Positions 47,271 to 58,264 of a DNA stretch of 64,000 nt are shown one piece after another. The translations under genes and the position numbers were made by a program. The notes beneath the pieces were generated by a model that worked only from the letters and a program-made list of their open reading frames with translations, was not told where the DNA came from and searched no databases. Each line of letters begins with the position of its first letter. Positions within the stretch are counted from its first letter, which is position 1. Source of the stretch: Nephrocerus scutellatus (Eukaryota > Arthropoda > Insecta > Diptera > Pipunculidae); contig OX352764.1 of NCBI GenBank assembly GCA_947095585.1, positions 10,587,001 through 10,651,000 on the forward strand, read 5' to 3'.

Positions 47271-47554
47271 TCGTTCCATTGCATAGTATTCCGCATCAAA
47301 CATAATAACATGGCGCAGGGTAAACCAAAAATGTTTACGGCGAATTCATCTTTTGATCTTCACAATATCTATCAACATGATTGATCGTGAGAAGGCAACA
47401 TATCAATTATCAAGTAGCCTAAAAGTATGTGCACTTTTTTTTGTATTTTTTGTATATAGTACACCAGTGCCTCTCAAGCTGCTGTATGATGCATTTTTTG
47501 AACATTTTCAGCAACTGCTTTATTCGTATTTAAAAAAATTAATTTTATATTTAC
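47271..47554. other. Short AT-rich spacer, nothing identified
   Basis: Plain sequence between the CpG-dense block and the SINE fragment. The 68-codon frame at 47353-47559 shows no domain. Confidence 0.5.
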
Positions 47555-47680
47555 AATAATAATAATTATATTATACGGCGCGACAGACCGTTGCGGTCCA
47601 AGGCCTAGCTTTTCGCGACCCTTTGTGTTGTGCATGTATATTTTTGGACACAAATGGAAGGGACCTACTCAAAATTTACA
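47555..47680 (-). mobile_element. SINE, 5'-truncated copy
   Basis: The minus strand matches the 3' half of the SINE at 52497-52789 at high identity: CTTCCATTTGTGTCCAAAAA, TATACATGCACAACACAAA, AAGCTAGGCCTTGGACCGCA and ACGGTCTGTCGCGCCG, then an AT-rich tail with (ATT)n. The tRNA-like head is missing, as expected for 5' truncation. Confidence 0.88.
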
Positions 47681-49513
47681 CTAAACCTTAATTTGCATAA
47701 TAGCAATAAAGATTTAATATAAACAACTTCTTGTTTAGTTAATTAACTTCTATATTTTTTTCGTCCAATCCAGTGAACAACCCACTGTACCCCGCTGCTA
47801 ACACCCATGACTATCAAATTTAATTCAATCAACTAATCAAAATTTTCCATCAGGTGTCAAAATCAGCTGTAGTGAACTCGTTCAACTGCGATAAACGAGT
47901 TCCGCAAACTAGTTTTGACTAAACGATTTCCGTAACTATGTATTATATCAAAAATAAACCGAAAAAAAGGACTTGAATAACTAGTTTAAGTATGCCAGTG
48001 TATCAAGGGTGTAATATGAATTAACGTACACATAGTTTGTAATATTTAATTTAATGTCAATTGTCGTATAGTGAAAATACTACTACTTGCCTAATTCTAG
48101 GCTGGTATTTTTTGTTCGTGTTTGCGTGCGCGGGCTATTAGTATTATTGATCGTTAATCATTATATTAGTCGTGTTTTATTATTACCTATGATCTATATA
48201 GATCACACAATGAAAATAAAACAGTCTAGATCAACGAAAAATTTAAGTTCTGTGTTGTGGTAATAGTTTGAAATTTAGTCGTCATAGCAGCTGTTTTTTG
48301 TTTATGTTTATGTTTGATTTTGGAATAATTCCCTCAATAGGCGCAGTTGAGCTTGTTTTTCACGTTTAGCGCGAAGTTGCCATGCGACGGAATATTTTTT
48401 TTTAATGAAAAGTTGACGAGCTCATTTTTATTCTAATATATTTTAACACCACCAATTCATCTAAAATGGTTTCTATTCACGAATTAGGATCCAAAAAATC
48501 GAAGTTAAATATTACTTTTTAATCACAGTTAGCAGAATATTCATTTATTTGAACATATAATTATTGAATAATATATTATTTGCAAATAATATTTTATATT
48601 CTAATCTGGCAACATGGACGAATTATAGCCGTCGACAATTACACCAACATTCACGAACGAAAATGTAACCTAGTGAGAAATAGAGCAAACTAATTTTGGA
48701 TCACGAAAATGGATCCTGATAAATAGCAAGATCTCGTATTGTTGTTGTAATTCATACAAACCAATGATCTATATGGATCATAGGTGATAATAAAATACAG
48801 CTATTGTTCAGTAAGTCCATTCCATTAAAACTTCAATTACATTCTGAACTGTTTACAAGCCTCAATCACAAATGCTCCACTTATATGTCCCTCTGTGTAT
48901 GCAAATAAATTTAAATAAGAGTTATCCTCTAATACCTGTCCTGAGCAGCAGCAGAATCAATGGAATTAAGTTTCAATTGATTGACATCTCTTTCTTCTTC
49001 ACCAAGAAGCACCAAAAGGATTATTCCCTTTTGATTTGTGGCATTTTTAATTCTGTTTTGAAATTAGTTTCCGGTCAATAATTGGTTTGATTGGAATTTG
49101 AATTTTAAATACTTTAGTGGCACTCTAAATTACATTCGAATGGATTATCTATGATGCATACTTACGTTCTATGAGCTGTGTCGCAATTTACTGCATTTTT
49201 CAATGGAACTTTTGTTCGAAATCGAGTACAATTCATTAGACTTTTTATACAAGAAAATCACTTCTTAATTACACAAAACTGAATAAAAAACGTTAAAAAA
49301 TATTATCCAACCTCAAGTGTTTTATAACAAAAATATCGCTGAAGTCAGTCTGACGCAAGCAAAAGTAACAAAAGCCAGTCAGGTATCGACGATCATTGTA
49401 CATTGGAGTTTCATAATTTTTCTTTCTTTTTTTTTAAAAAGGCAACGCAATGAAAATCACTTGAGAATTTAACAAAAAAACAAGAACTACTATCCGTCCA
49501 TAGGAGTACTTAC
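47681..49513. other. Intronic sequence, nothing identified
   Basis: AT-rich. ATCTATATAGATCA (48191) and CAATGATCTATATGGATCAT (48760) are short palindromic words that occur once each. On the minus strand this is the intron just after the serine-rich exon. Confidence 0.5.
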
Positions 49514-49608
49514 TTAGAGGAGTTTTTGCCAGCAGCTTTGGTGATCCACTCGAAAGGCTAAGATCACTTTGTGAACTTTGTTGGCTATCTTTGCTGTAGG
49601 ACCGTCCA
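49514..49608 (-). CDS. Internal coding exon, Ser-rich (31 codons)
   Basis: The minus strand shows acceptor CATTTACTTCTAG at 49609-49621 and a consensus donor CTAA|GTAAGT at 49513. The open frame is one base (T), 31 codons (GRSYSKDSQQSSQSDLSLSS then GSPKLLAKTPL) and one base (A). It therefore needs an upstream exon ending in phase 2 and ends in phase 1, matching the exon at 4368-4505 (junction codon AGA, Arg). The peptide has many Ser and SP/TP sites, so it is probably a disordered phospho-regulated segment. The protein is not recognised. A tiny start exon at 53540-53559 would fit upstream. Confidence 0.7.
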
Positions 49609-49889
49609 CTAGAAGTAAATGAATAAAGTTGGGAAATTTTTAATTAATAAAAATGTTGCACGAGAGTTGTTAAGAGAATACAAAGTAAGAAAAAGATAAC
49701 AAAAGAATGTAGTTTTTTATAGAAGTTTTTTTCTTTTTCTTTGTAAATGCAGACATCGCTGCTTAAAAATTGTTGTAGGTATGGTTCGTTGAGGTTTACG
49801 ATTTGGTTTAATTAGTTGAAACACTCTGTATTACAAATACTGTAATGGCAAATGGTCATTACCAGTCATATGTAAAGAAATAGTACTGT

Positions 49890-50345
49890 TTATGCCGTTT
49901 GAATGTTGAATCTGTTCTGTTGTATGGGTGCTGCACTTGGAAGGTGACCGCTACTATCACAAAAAGATTACAAACATTCGTAAATAGGTGCCTACGGAAC
50001 ATCTTAAGGGTTTTATGGCCGAAACGTATCTCTAACGAACGTTACAGATATAACCTACAACGACGGAAGTGGCAGTGGATTGGTCATACACTCCGAAAAG
50101 AGGACAGTTCCATAGCAAACTACGCAATGCAATGGAATCCGAATCTCAGGATGGAAGAAGAACGGGTCGTCCAAGAAATACATGGCGCAGAACAGTTGAA
50201 AGGGAGTCACGGCAATTGGGGAAGAGTTGGAGAGAGCTGAAGCTCGTTGCCAGGAACCACACGCGATGGCGCGTAGGCGTAGTAGAGGCCCTAGGACCCA
50301 CAAGGGGATATAGGACATACGAAGAAAGAAATACTTTATTTGGGC
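49890..50345 (+). mobile_element. RTE-type RT, C-terminal region
   Basis: Reads MNVESVLLYGCCTWKVTATI, TKRLQTFVNRCLRNILRVLW, then KWQWIGHTLRKEDSSIANYA, and in the next frame GRRTGRPRNTWRRTVERESR, SWRELKLVARNHTRWRVGVV and EALGPTRGYRT. This is the typical RTE C-terminus (GHTLRK, GRPR.TWRR, then CP..GYR). A deletion removes part of the segment between IRW-like and WIGHT, and one frameshift splits the rest. It is related to the minus-strand copy at 54484-54998. Confidence 0.9.
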
Positions 50346-50484
50346 TACTCGGAATTATTCGGAGCTTCCGACCATCTAAGGATACTTATTAATGTTAATG
50401 TCCTCCACGTTAGGGCATGCGCATGACTAATAAATCAAGGATTGTTTCTAGGATTCCCCCGACATAACATACGAACGCCAAAAA

Positions 50485-51275
50485 TGACACTAAGATTGTG
50501 TTGGGTGATTTTAATGCCAGCTTTGGAAAGTAAGACATCTTTGGTCCCACTGTTGCAAAACACAGCCTACTCGTTATCAGATCTTAAAATAGACTTAAGC
50601 TGATTGAGTTTACTGCAGGAAGGAATGTCACTATTTTCATGTGCAATGTAAAGAGTAATTAAAGTTGGAGTTTGTAAATTAACGAACTCTAGAAAGCATA
50701 AATTCCGTAACAATAGAATGACTTTATGAATGTATCCCAGCTTTTTTTTCGGTCCACGAAAAGGAGAGCCACAAATGTGCCAACTATAGAGGACCATTTA
50801 ACATCTAAATAGATCCTCTGTTTCGTACGTTGTAACCGCATGAAACCACCATCAACAACCTAATTGGTTCCTATAATGATGGCTTTCCTACGGAAAATCC
50901 TGGAGAAGACCCAAGATATGAGAATCGATACTCAACAGCGTTTTATCAATTTCAACGCCGCGTAATATGCTAGCGTTTTTTGAGACGTCATGTCTATCTT
51001 TGGTATCCTTGTCTGACTCGTTCGATTGTGTAGGATAACGATTGAGAACTCTCGCTACTCCGTCACGGCCATGAACAAGCCCGACCAAGTCTTTCGATTT
51101 CAAGAAAGGATTTCATGTAATTTCAACATTATATTTGAGATAATTATGCCAAACTCTCAGACCTACGATTAAGGCAGAATTTTCTTCTGTTCAACTGTTG
51201 TCATACGCTGACGGCATTGATTTCATTGGCAGAAACCAGCGAGGTGTCTACCAATGCTAGCATTGTCGGCGTTAC
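50485..51275 (+). mobile_element. EN-RT non-LTR fragment, strongly decayed
   Basis: Starts in the endonuclease domain (DTKIVLGDFNASFGK, then DIFGPTVAKHS and LKLIEFTAGRNVTIF), then jumps into the RT: HKKGEPQMC(A)NY-like, NNLIGSYNDGF, a broken FNAA, VRLCRITIENSRYSVT and LLSYADGIDFIGRNQRG, where the catalytic box is YADG instead of YADD. Many stops. The EN-RT order is preserved but most of the sequence between blocks is lost. Confidence 0.72.
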
Positions 51276-51894
51276 TACGAATGCCAAACTACTACAAAAT
51301 CAAGATGATATGTAGTTGCATTTGATCAGCCGTATTTGAGTGTAGTTTTCCATACTTAATGGAAGACAGCAAATGATGTAGTAACCTAGACCTAAACAAA
51401 TGATCCACTGTCCACTTTTAGGGGAGACTAATGCTTTAAAGGATGAGGAAAACATCGATCTGCACTGTTTCCCTTAAATTACATACCCAATGGAATAAAA
51501 GTTCAAGGTAATCAAATGGATATTTTGAACTACACGAAGTGGCGCATTTTCCAGACAAAAGTCAGCTGTAATTCAGTTAGTTACCAATTATTGTTTCCGC
51601 TTGGTAATTAGTCGAAAGCTCAAATAACCGCCACTACTGCAGCAGTTATGCTCTGCAGTTCAGCAAATTTCCTCTCTTACCATTTAGACTAATTACTAAT
51701 TGCAACAATAATTAGATATAAACAAATTACTTAAATGTAGATGAGATGCCTTCTATGTGATTATCTGATCAACGGTAAATATTGCAGTTATAATTGCCTT
51801 AAAATCTGATCTGATATTACTTAATGATTCGATGAGGTAAAAGGCAAAGTAGCTAATTAGCAAACGTTTCGAATTATTAGAGAAATGTGTTATA
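51276..51894. other. Intronic sequence, nothing identified
   Basis: AT-rich. No repeats, exons or element pieces could be supported between the EN-RT fragment and the GGTCTTGAG minisatellite. Confidence 0.5.
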
Positions 51895-52110
51895 TGCAAG
51901 GGCGTCTTAAAGAGGTTTTAAAAAAGGTCCAAAGGGAGTTTTTAGGTTGGTTGGGTCTTGAGTGGGTCTTAAGGGCGTCTTGAGTGTGGTCTTGAGATGG
52001 CCTTGCGGTGGTCATGCGGGGGTCTTGAGATGGTCTTGATGATGACTTGAGGGTAGTTAGACTTGCTTGGACTGCCCTTAAAGCTCTAGGACGATTTGAA
52101 TACGCTTCAA
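51895..52110 (+). repeat. GGTCTTGAG minisatellite
   Basis: The 12-20 bp words GGTCTTGAG(T/A)(G)GG, GGTCTTAAGGGCGTCTTGAG and GGTCTTGAGATGG(T/C)CTTG repeat imperfectly about ten times. The minus strand gives a Ser/Arg/Pro/Asp-rich frame (SQDPRMTTARPSQDHTQDAL) that comes from the repeat. A related word in the opposite orientation occurs at 57230-57310. Confidence 0.8.
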
Positions 52111-52496
52111 AGTGGTCAGAGTCTATCTGCACTTTTTCGGTTGATCCAGGGTCCTCACTCAAATCGGTCCCGATTCTGAGCCGATGTTAATTATTTTGGC
52201 ATACGTATACTCTAGGCGTTCTGGTTTAGAAGAAGACTTTCCGAGCCAAACAGAAATGCTGTTTCGTACGCTTTCTATTTGACTCTAACTTTACGTCTGT
52301 ACAAAAACCGACTCCAGCTAGTTGTCTTTTTATTCGGGTTTCTATACACTACAACGCAATTCCACTGATTCTAACCCAATTTGCTACTCATCTGCAACCA
52401 AGGTAGAGAATGTTCGTTGGGCGATGATGTAGGATCGCAACTGGAAGGTAGTTAATTACGATATTAAATGAAAGAATGGGTATTTAAAATATCTAT
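52111..52496. other. Intronic sequence left of the SINE
   Basis: No element or exon recognised. The last 12 bases (52485-52496) are the left target-site duplication of the SINE. Confidence 0.5.
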
Positions 52497-52789
52497 CTAG
52501 GCGCCATGGCTCAGTGAAAAAGTGAATGGCTACTGAGCAGGAGGTTCGTGGTTCGAATCCCAGTACCACCAAAAGTATTTTTAACGGTGTCCCACCTATA
52601 GCGAATGTCTGACCAACGTTCCGAGAGTAATAACTTGTCACGGAAAGCATCTCAATTCGCCGTTCGGATCCGACCTTAAATTGTAGGTGCCTTCCATTTG
52701 TGTCCAAAAATATACATGCACAACACAAATGGTTGCGAGAAGCTAGGCCTTGGACCGCAACGGTCTGTCGCGCCGAATATTATTATTAT
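52497..52789 (+). mobile_element. Complete tRNA-derived SINE with 12-bp TSD
   Basis: The element is bounded by a perfect 12-bp duplication, TAAAATATCTAT, at 52485-52496 and 52790-52801. Its head carries an RNA polymerase III A box (TGGCTCAGTGA, 52507-52517) and a perfect B box (GGTTCGAATCC, 52550-52560), so it derives from a tRNA. A unique body follows, ending in CGGTCTGTCGCGCCGAATAT and an (ATT)n tail. It has no coding capacity and depends on a partner LINE. The two other copies (23085-23205 and 47555-47680, both minus) share the body and tail. The family name is unknown to me. Confidence 0.93.
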
Positions 52790-52801
52790 TAAAATATCTA
52801 T

Positions 52802-53539
52802 AAGTTTGTCATAAGTGGCAATTTCCCATTGTTACTTAAAGTATGTACCTCATAACACATCATCCTGTTTCTCTCAAAATTTTAATCTACCCACACATTT
52901 CCAAACTGGAGACTTTAAATTTCCACTTATGTATGCAAGTGTCTTGTATCTTAAATTGGTCTAAATCATCTACTTCGAGTATCACTTGTAGTGATAGCTG
53001 CATTCACGAAATGTCCTTCGGCTTGCAATAAATTCCAAAGGGTAATCAAAAACGATTTTATCACATCATCAAAACGCACGTCCTGGCAATTCAGATGCAA
53101 TTACATATATCGTTTGAAGCAAAAACACCCAATAAAAGAACTCCCTGCAGACTGTATCGCTGCTGCAATCACTTCCTTCCAGGAGGACATGCCAAATCGA
53201 TGTGACGCCAAATGCCACAAAAGATAATAATTGGAACTATGCCATCAGAAAATTTCGAGTGGCCGCATAGTGTTCAAGTGAAGCCCACTTTTTCTTGCTG
53301 CGAAAGCAGACAAAAGCCTGCAAACGTCCGCTGTGCCAGCCTTCAATATTCATTGAGACCGAATCAGAAATATCATTTTATTCGACAAGTCCGACGTTCT
53401 CTAACAATCACACTTGTCGCTAGCTAATCGATGGGACAATCTACATTTTGTTTCTCGATTGGAAATGCAAATGAAATTGCTTGGGAATGTTGGAAAGGTT
53501 TTTGGTAGCAGTGGCTGCTAAAAAATTGGCCTAACTCAC
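52802..53539. other. Intronic sequence, GC-balanced part
   Basis: 52990-53420 is more GC-balanced than its surroundings and has plus-strand frames (52991-53227, 53212-53427) without a domain. It could be conserved non-coding DNA. No exon is called. Confidence 0.4.
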
Positions 53540-53559
53540 GTAGGAATGTAAACACGCAT
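53540..53559 (-). CDS. Candidate tiny start exon (MRVYIP)
   Basis: The minus strand has ATG at 53559 in an A-rich context (ATACAAATGCG), six codons (MRVYIP), two further bases and a good donor (CTAC|GTGAGT at 53539). It ends in phase 2, which is what the exon at 49514-49608 requires (junction codon ACT, Thr). The frame is also open upstream of the ATG, so the start is not fixed. A phase match alone has a one-in-three chance, so this is tentative. Confidence 0.28.
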
Positions 53560-54224
53560 TTGTATGGCAATTGGCTTCGGAACTACGGAATATTTGCGCA
53601 CAGAGAGACCGTTATTTCCTACTCTGAAAATCGGTCGGTGCACTTTTTCTTTGTGTTGTTAGCGCAAATTGCTAACCTCCTCCACCATAGTGTATACTCT
53701 TAATAGCTAGTGTATGTGTGGCACAAGAGGTGTAATTATCAGAGTACTCGTAGTCGGCTTTGAAGTTTTTAATTCGCGACATGGAGGTCATTGTAATAGT
53801 AGCAGCAGTAGTAGGTATGTTGTAGCTAGCACTTGTACACGTACTTCTAGTACAAAAAAAAAAGAACAATGAAGCATTGTTATGAATTTGAATGAGGAAG
53901 CATTGCATGTAATTGGTGGACAAGGGTTGCCAATCAGATTTTTAAGCTGCGTTGAAATGTGTTAGAAAATTAAGTTTCGTTTTTTTTATGGCACTTTTCT
54001 TCAGATCAGTTTATTAAACACTAAATTGGTAAAAAAATGACGATGCAGAAAACAAAACGATCTCTAGACCCATACTACTACGCTTGTAAGCCTGGTACAG
54101 ACCAAGCCATTGTCGACTTCTCGCAAATTGATGGGTTAAGAGTTATAGATACCACCACTACGCGTGCACATCATTCACTTATTGATTTATCTATTGCTCC
54201 ATAATCCTTCAAGCATTGATCCAC
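53560..54224. other. Non-coding sequence, nothing identified
   Basis: If the candidate start exon is real, this is its leader and promoter on the minus strand. It has short AG/CT-rich words (53605-53625) but no clear core promoter. Poly-A/T runs occur at 53850 and 53980. Confidence 0.35.
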
Positions 54225-54395
54225 GCATCGTTTACGGATTGATATACGAAGTGACATACACAAGCGCATCGCTTTCGTATCGCTTTCTTATCACTTACGC
54301 TTACTCATCGTTTACGCATCGCTTTTGCATCGCTTTTGCATCGCCTTTGCATCACTTTCACAACTCTTACCTATCGCCTACGCATCTATATGTGA
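54225..54395 (+). repeat. GCATCGCTTTT short-period minisatellite
   Basis: The 10-12 bp words CGCATCGCTTT, CGTATCGCTTTC, GCATCGCTTTT (three clean copies at about 54315-54345) and GCATCACTTTC repeat imperfectly. The translated frame is meaningless. Confidence 0.8.
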
Positions 54396-54483
54396 CACTG
54401 TTCAAGCGTCACTTCGATATGGTTCGATCTACTTACATTACATTAAGGAATAAAAAAAACCAGAAGAAATTTTTATTGATCTA

Positions 54484-54998
54484 AGGTGTCATCATCATCA
54501 TCGTGTCCTGTAACCCCGGTTGGGGCATAGGGCGTCAACAAAACGTCTCCATCCTTCACGGTCTGCAGCAAGGTATTTTAGCTGTGGCCACGTCCGTCTC
54601 TGGGATTCTGCTTCCGCTAAGACAGTTGATTTCCATGTTTTCCTTGGTCTTCCAACCCGCCGTGCACCCTGTGGATTCCATTCAAAGGACTGCTTTGCAA
54701 TATCGTCGTTTGGTTTCCTCAGTGTGTGACCAATCCATTGCCATTTACGCTTTCATATATCGACGTCCAGCCGCTCTTGACTTGTCCTGCGCCACAATTC
54801 CTCGTTTGATACAATTTGTGGCCAGCGAATCTTTAGGATGTGACGTAGACAGCGATTCACAAACGCTTGCAATTTCCTCGAAATACTAGACGTGACTTTC
54901 CAGGTTTCGCAGGCATATAACAGCACGGATTTGACATTGGATTCGAAGAATCTCAACTTAGTGCGTAAGGAGATTTGACTGGATTTCCAAATTGGGGT
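54484..54998 (-). mobile_element. RTE-type element, 3' end with (ATC)n tail
   Basis: The minus strand reads FFESNVKSVLLYACETWKV, SISRKLQAFVNRCLRHILKI, RWPQIVSNEELWRRTSQERL, then WQWIGHTLRKPNDDIAKQSF, RVGRPRKTWKSTVLAEAESQ, RTWPQLKYLAADREGWRRFV and DALCPNRGYRT, ending in a short (GAT/GATGAT) tail at 54487-54503. It is almost complete through the C-terminal region, broken by one frameshift. It ends at a simple-repeat tail, as RTE elements do. It is 5'-truncated and related to 49890-50345. Confidence 0.9.
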
Positions 54999-55164
54999 CA
55001 GGTGGATCTAAGGTGTATTAATAAAAAAAAAACCGTGATAATTACCCCGGCTGCGAAAACTCCGTTACAACGTCGTCAGCGAAATTTGTATTTGTATTAA
55101 TCAAAACACTAAATAATAAAGGTTCTTAAAGAAACTGATGGCACTGACGACAAGATCTAATTAG

Positions 55165-56045
55165 GATTGTAGCTTTTTTTTATAATTTGCACACGCGTAA
55201 AGGGGTTTGCACCCCTATATGCTTGACACAGCGTGACGTGAAAAAGAAGAGAAAAGAGGAAATTTCTGTGAGCTTGCGTTTTGAATGTCTGTGGATCATA
55301 GTGATGTGGCAAGACAGAGCTTGGCGAAGCATTCCACAAACGTGTTGTATTGTACGGCTGAAGAACGCATCTCTGAACTTAACTATACCTCCAAAGATGG
55401 ACTTAAGGGTAAACTGATGAGCGTTTACAGCGCCACGAGTATTGTGGTTAAAACAAGGAGAGGTAGCATGCAACTGGCTATTTCTCTTAAGCACCGCTGG
55501 TAGAAGAATCGGTAGAAAAGTGACAAGCAGGAAACAAAAGGGCTTAATGCCAAACTCTGTCATATGCCTTCGAAATATCGAGTACTACAGCTTTGCTTTT
55601 ATCAATTGATGTAAAGACCGGTGGTTCCACTGTTCGGTGAGATATGCCATCACATTAAATCACCAGTAGAACGTTGCCTGCTAAATCCGTACTGAATCAC
55701 TAATCACTAAGAATTTCGTTAGTTTCAAGATATTTTATGATCTGCTAATTGATCAGCCTTTGAATGACTTTGAAAAAAATGGATGTAAGTTGGGTAAGTG
55801 GGTTGGTACCGAGAAGGAGACGACAGCTCGCCTTCTTTGGGTATAGGCTGGACAAAAACTGTTTCCCAACTTTTCGTGAACAGAAGAATAGGATAGGTGG
55901 AAAAGCTTACGCAATGGTAATGCCAGCTTGGAAAAACACCTCTTCAGAACTAATGAGGAAATACCATCTGGTCCAGCGGTTTTGTGAGCGTTAAGTGGTG
56001 TGTGGAGTGCAAATTTTTAGCTAATCAGTCGATTATTTCAATGTC
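55165..56045 (-). mobile_element. Jockey/CR1-like element, RT core joined to 3' end
   Basis: Minus strand, 5' to 3': KSWETVFVQPIPKEGELSSP and SRYQPTYPTYIHFFQSHSKAD (finger blocks), a broken QYGF...STGDL, MAYLTEQW, then ALDISKAYDRVWH-like (first catalytic region; about 55545-55600), after which the second half of the palm is missing. The C-terminal part follows: FTLKSIFGGIVKFRDAFFSR, then MWNASPSSVLPHHYDPQTFK in the next frame, and the family tail with GGGTTTGCACCCC. An internal deletion has removed the catalytic ADD box, so it is dead. Confidence 0.87.
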
Positions 56046-57225
56046 CAGCGTCATGGCTTTGTGTAGTTTGCTAAGCTCAGCTATGAATATTATTGATCGA
56101 AGAAGAATCGCTGCAAAAATCAGCTAGAACCGCAAGGGAGTAGCAAGACAACAGCATTACAAGCAAATAAAGAAATTTAAGACAACTTCTGTGTTAATTC
56201 TCAGACTTTTTCTTTTCTCCATTGGGTGAGGGCTCCTGAGAAACTTTTCATAAAAATTATGAAAATTTTGTAACTCTGGCAATTCTTTTAGCTAATGAAA
56301 AAGCCACACCTACAGTAAGCATCGACTCACTGTGCTAATTACACAAATTCGATGCATACCGTGCCAACAATAGTAATGAAGAAGAGTGAAAATCACGCTC
56401 GTTATGTAATCGTTCCTAGTGCATTTGTTGTACAGCTTTCGATTCCATTCCATTTTCTGCACATCAGCCAGTTCTACAGCGTTTCACTAGGATTATCTTA
56501 TTGGCCACTCACACAGATATTTCTCGCAAATTATCATACGATAAGAAATTCCCTGGCATTCAGATACAGATTTTTTCACTCGACCCAGTTAACTATTTTC
56601 TACATACACAGACACATGTGGAGAAGAATGACGGAATGAATGAATTCTTTGTGATTTCTTGTAACGCTTTCCATCATCTCTGACTACTTTTTCTAAGCGC
56701 CGATTCGTCCTTATAACCCATATTTCTAATTCTATGTTTCACATGGAGAACAATAAAATGCACGATGAGGTTAAATTGCATTCATGTGATGTTAACGGTT
56801 ATTGGGGGCTAGCGTTCCCTGTTGGGGATGTCATTATTATGTTCTCAACAAGCATTTGGTATGTGGCAGTGGCAGTGGTCGTCACAACAATGACATTCCA
56901 TTGTGCGCTCGTGTTGCCCTTATTCTATGTAAAGGATTTTTTCTTTAAATTTCTTGCTGCATTTTCTTTGCTGGTGCTGATGGAATATAGAAAATAGCGA
57001 CATGATTTCTAATTTCTTTTTGATGCATAAGAGTATGAAAAAGGCATGTTACTGTTGACTTTGTTCAGCAGTCTATTTACCCAGACCCAAACATACCCAA
57101 ACAATATGTTGCCGTCATAGATTGCATTTTGGAACTGTATGGTTTCACTGAATGTGCTTATGACTTCTATGATTTGTATTTTTTCGAGTGCGTCATGTCG
57201 CGAATATTCGGCAATTGCGTAAGAT
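56046..57225. other. Intronic sequence, nothing identified
   Basis: AT-rich with unconvincing open frames (56352-56639, 56734-56997 plus). No domains, repeats or splice pairs are supported. Confidence 0.5.
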
Positions 57226-57229
57226 CACA

Positions 57230-57310
57230 AAAGACCACCAAGATACACCCAAAAGACTCCTAAAATATCCCCCCAAAAGACCACCAAAACGACCAAGAAA
57301 AGACGATTAC
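57230..57310 (+). repeat. AAAAGACCACC short repeat
   Basis: CACAAAAGACCACCAAGAT, ACCCAAAAGACTCC, CCCAAAAGACCACCAAAACG and CCAAGAAAAGACG repeat with a loose 15-bp period. The complement (GGTGGTCTT) resembles the units at 51895-52110, so the two may be related arrays in opposite orientation. Confidence 0.6.
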
Positions 57311-57469
57311 CCTCATGCTGGAGGTTACTATTTCGTTTTAACGACAGAAGTCAGCATTGGGTTTTGGATGCGTTAAATTCGACTCTATTTGGAGTGGGGA
57401 GAACACACTTTGCAATGCTGTCAAGCTCAGAATTTAACGAGCTTAACATACGCTGTTGTTCTAGTTCAA

Positions 57470-57700
57470 CATCCGATTAGAAAGGGCGTGAACCTGCGAA
57501 CATATAAGAGAAGCTAAGAGTGCTGTCGTCAGCGAATGAATAAATTGGATTAGAAGTTACAGACAGAAGATCGTTGATAAGCATAAGAAAGAGTGTCAGA
57601 GATAAAACACAGCCCTGAGGGACACCCGCATTTATGCGGTGGATATCAGACTTAAAGCGCTCCAACACATCCAGAAAAATGCACTGTTTGGTTCGGTTTA
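57470..57700 (-). mobile_element. Jockey-type RT palm fragment
   Basis: The minus strand has an open frame MLERFKSDIHRINAGVPQGC, VLSLTLFLMLINDLLSVTS and NPIYSFADDSTLSFSYMF, with the PQG block and an intact F-ADD catalytic box. Only about 60 residues remain. It matches the block order at 22735-23075. It abuts a plus-strand mariner fragment at 57703. Confidence 0.88.
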
Positions 57701-57702
57701 AA

Positions 57703-58165
57703 CATCATCATCGGACCTTACTTCTTCAAAAATGAGGCCAGAGTAAGCGTTACAATCAATAGAGATCGTATGATCAATGATTTTTTGTTTAATGTATGGT
57801 CGAGATGTGATTTCAACAGGATGGCGCTACGTGCGATATGGCGTCGGCAACCATATCCACTTATTGACATCAAAATTCAGTGATAAGTTGACTTCGAGAA
57901 ATGAACCAGTCAATTAGCCTCTAAAGTCGTGCGATTTGATTATTCGATTATTTCCTGTAGCACAACGTGAAGTCACTGATTCATGCCGATAAACCAGCCA
58001 CAATTGACGCCTAAGAGGTGAACATACTTTGTGACATTATGTGTGACATACGGTCAGCAGTGCTCGAAAAAGTGGCTCAAAATTAGACGTCCAGAATATG
58101 CTTCGTCATGAACAGCCGCGATAGCCAAATGCCCGGAATTATTCTCAAATATTAATGCCGTGTAT
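57703..58165 (+). mobile_element. Mariner-like transposase, C-terminal half
   Basis: Reads IIGPYFFKNEARVSVTIN, RDRMI, QQDGATCDMASATI (second catalytic Asp; partly shifted), SCDLTPLDY-like near 57925 (degraded), then SLIHADKPATIDA, EVNILCDIMCDIRSAVLEKV, AQN and MPGIILKY at the end. This is the second half of the mariner-like family whose other pieces are at 3500, 43595 and 62080. Stops and shifts are present throughout. Confidence 0.85.
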
Positions 58166-58264
58166 TGATCTTTCGAATGAATAAAACAATTTGAATAAAA
58201 TTAAATCTTTTCTGTTATTTTTTACAATTTCAAGTTCTATTGGGCTTAAGAAAACACCCAATAT

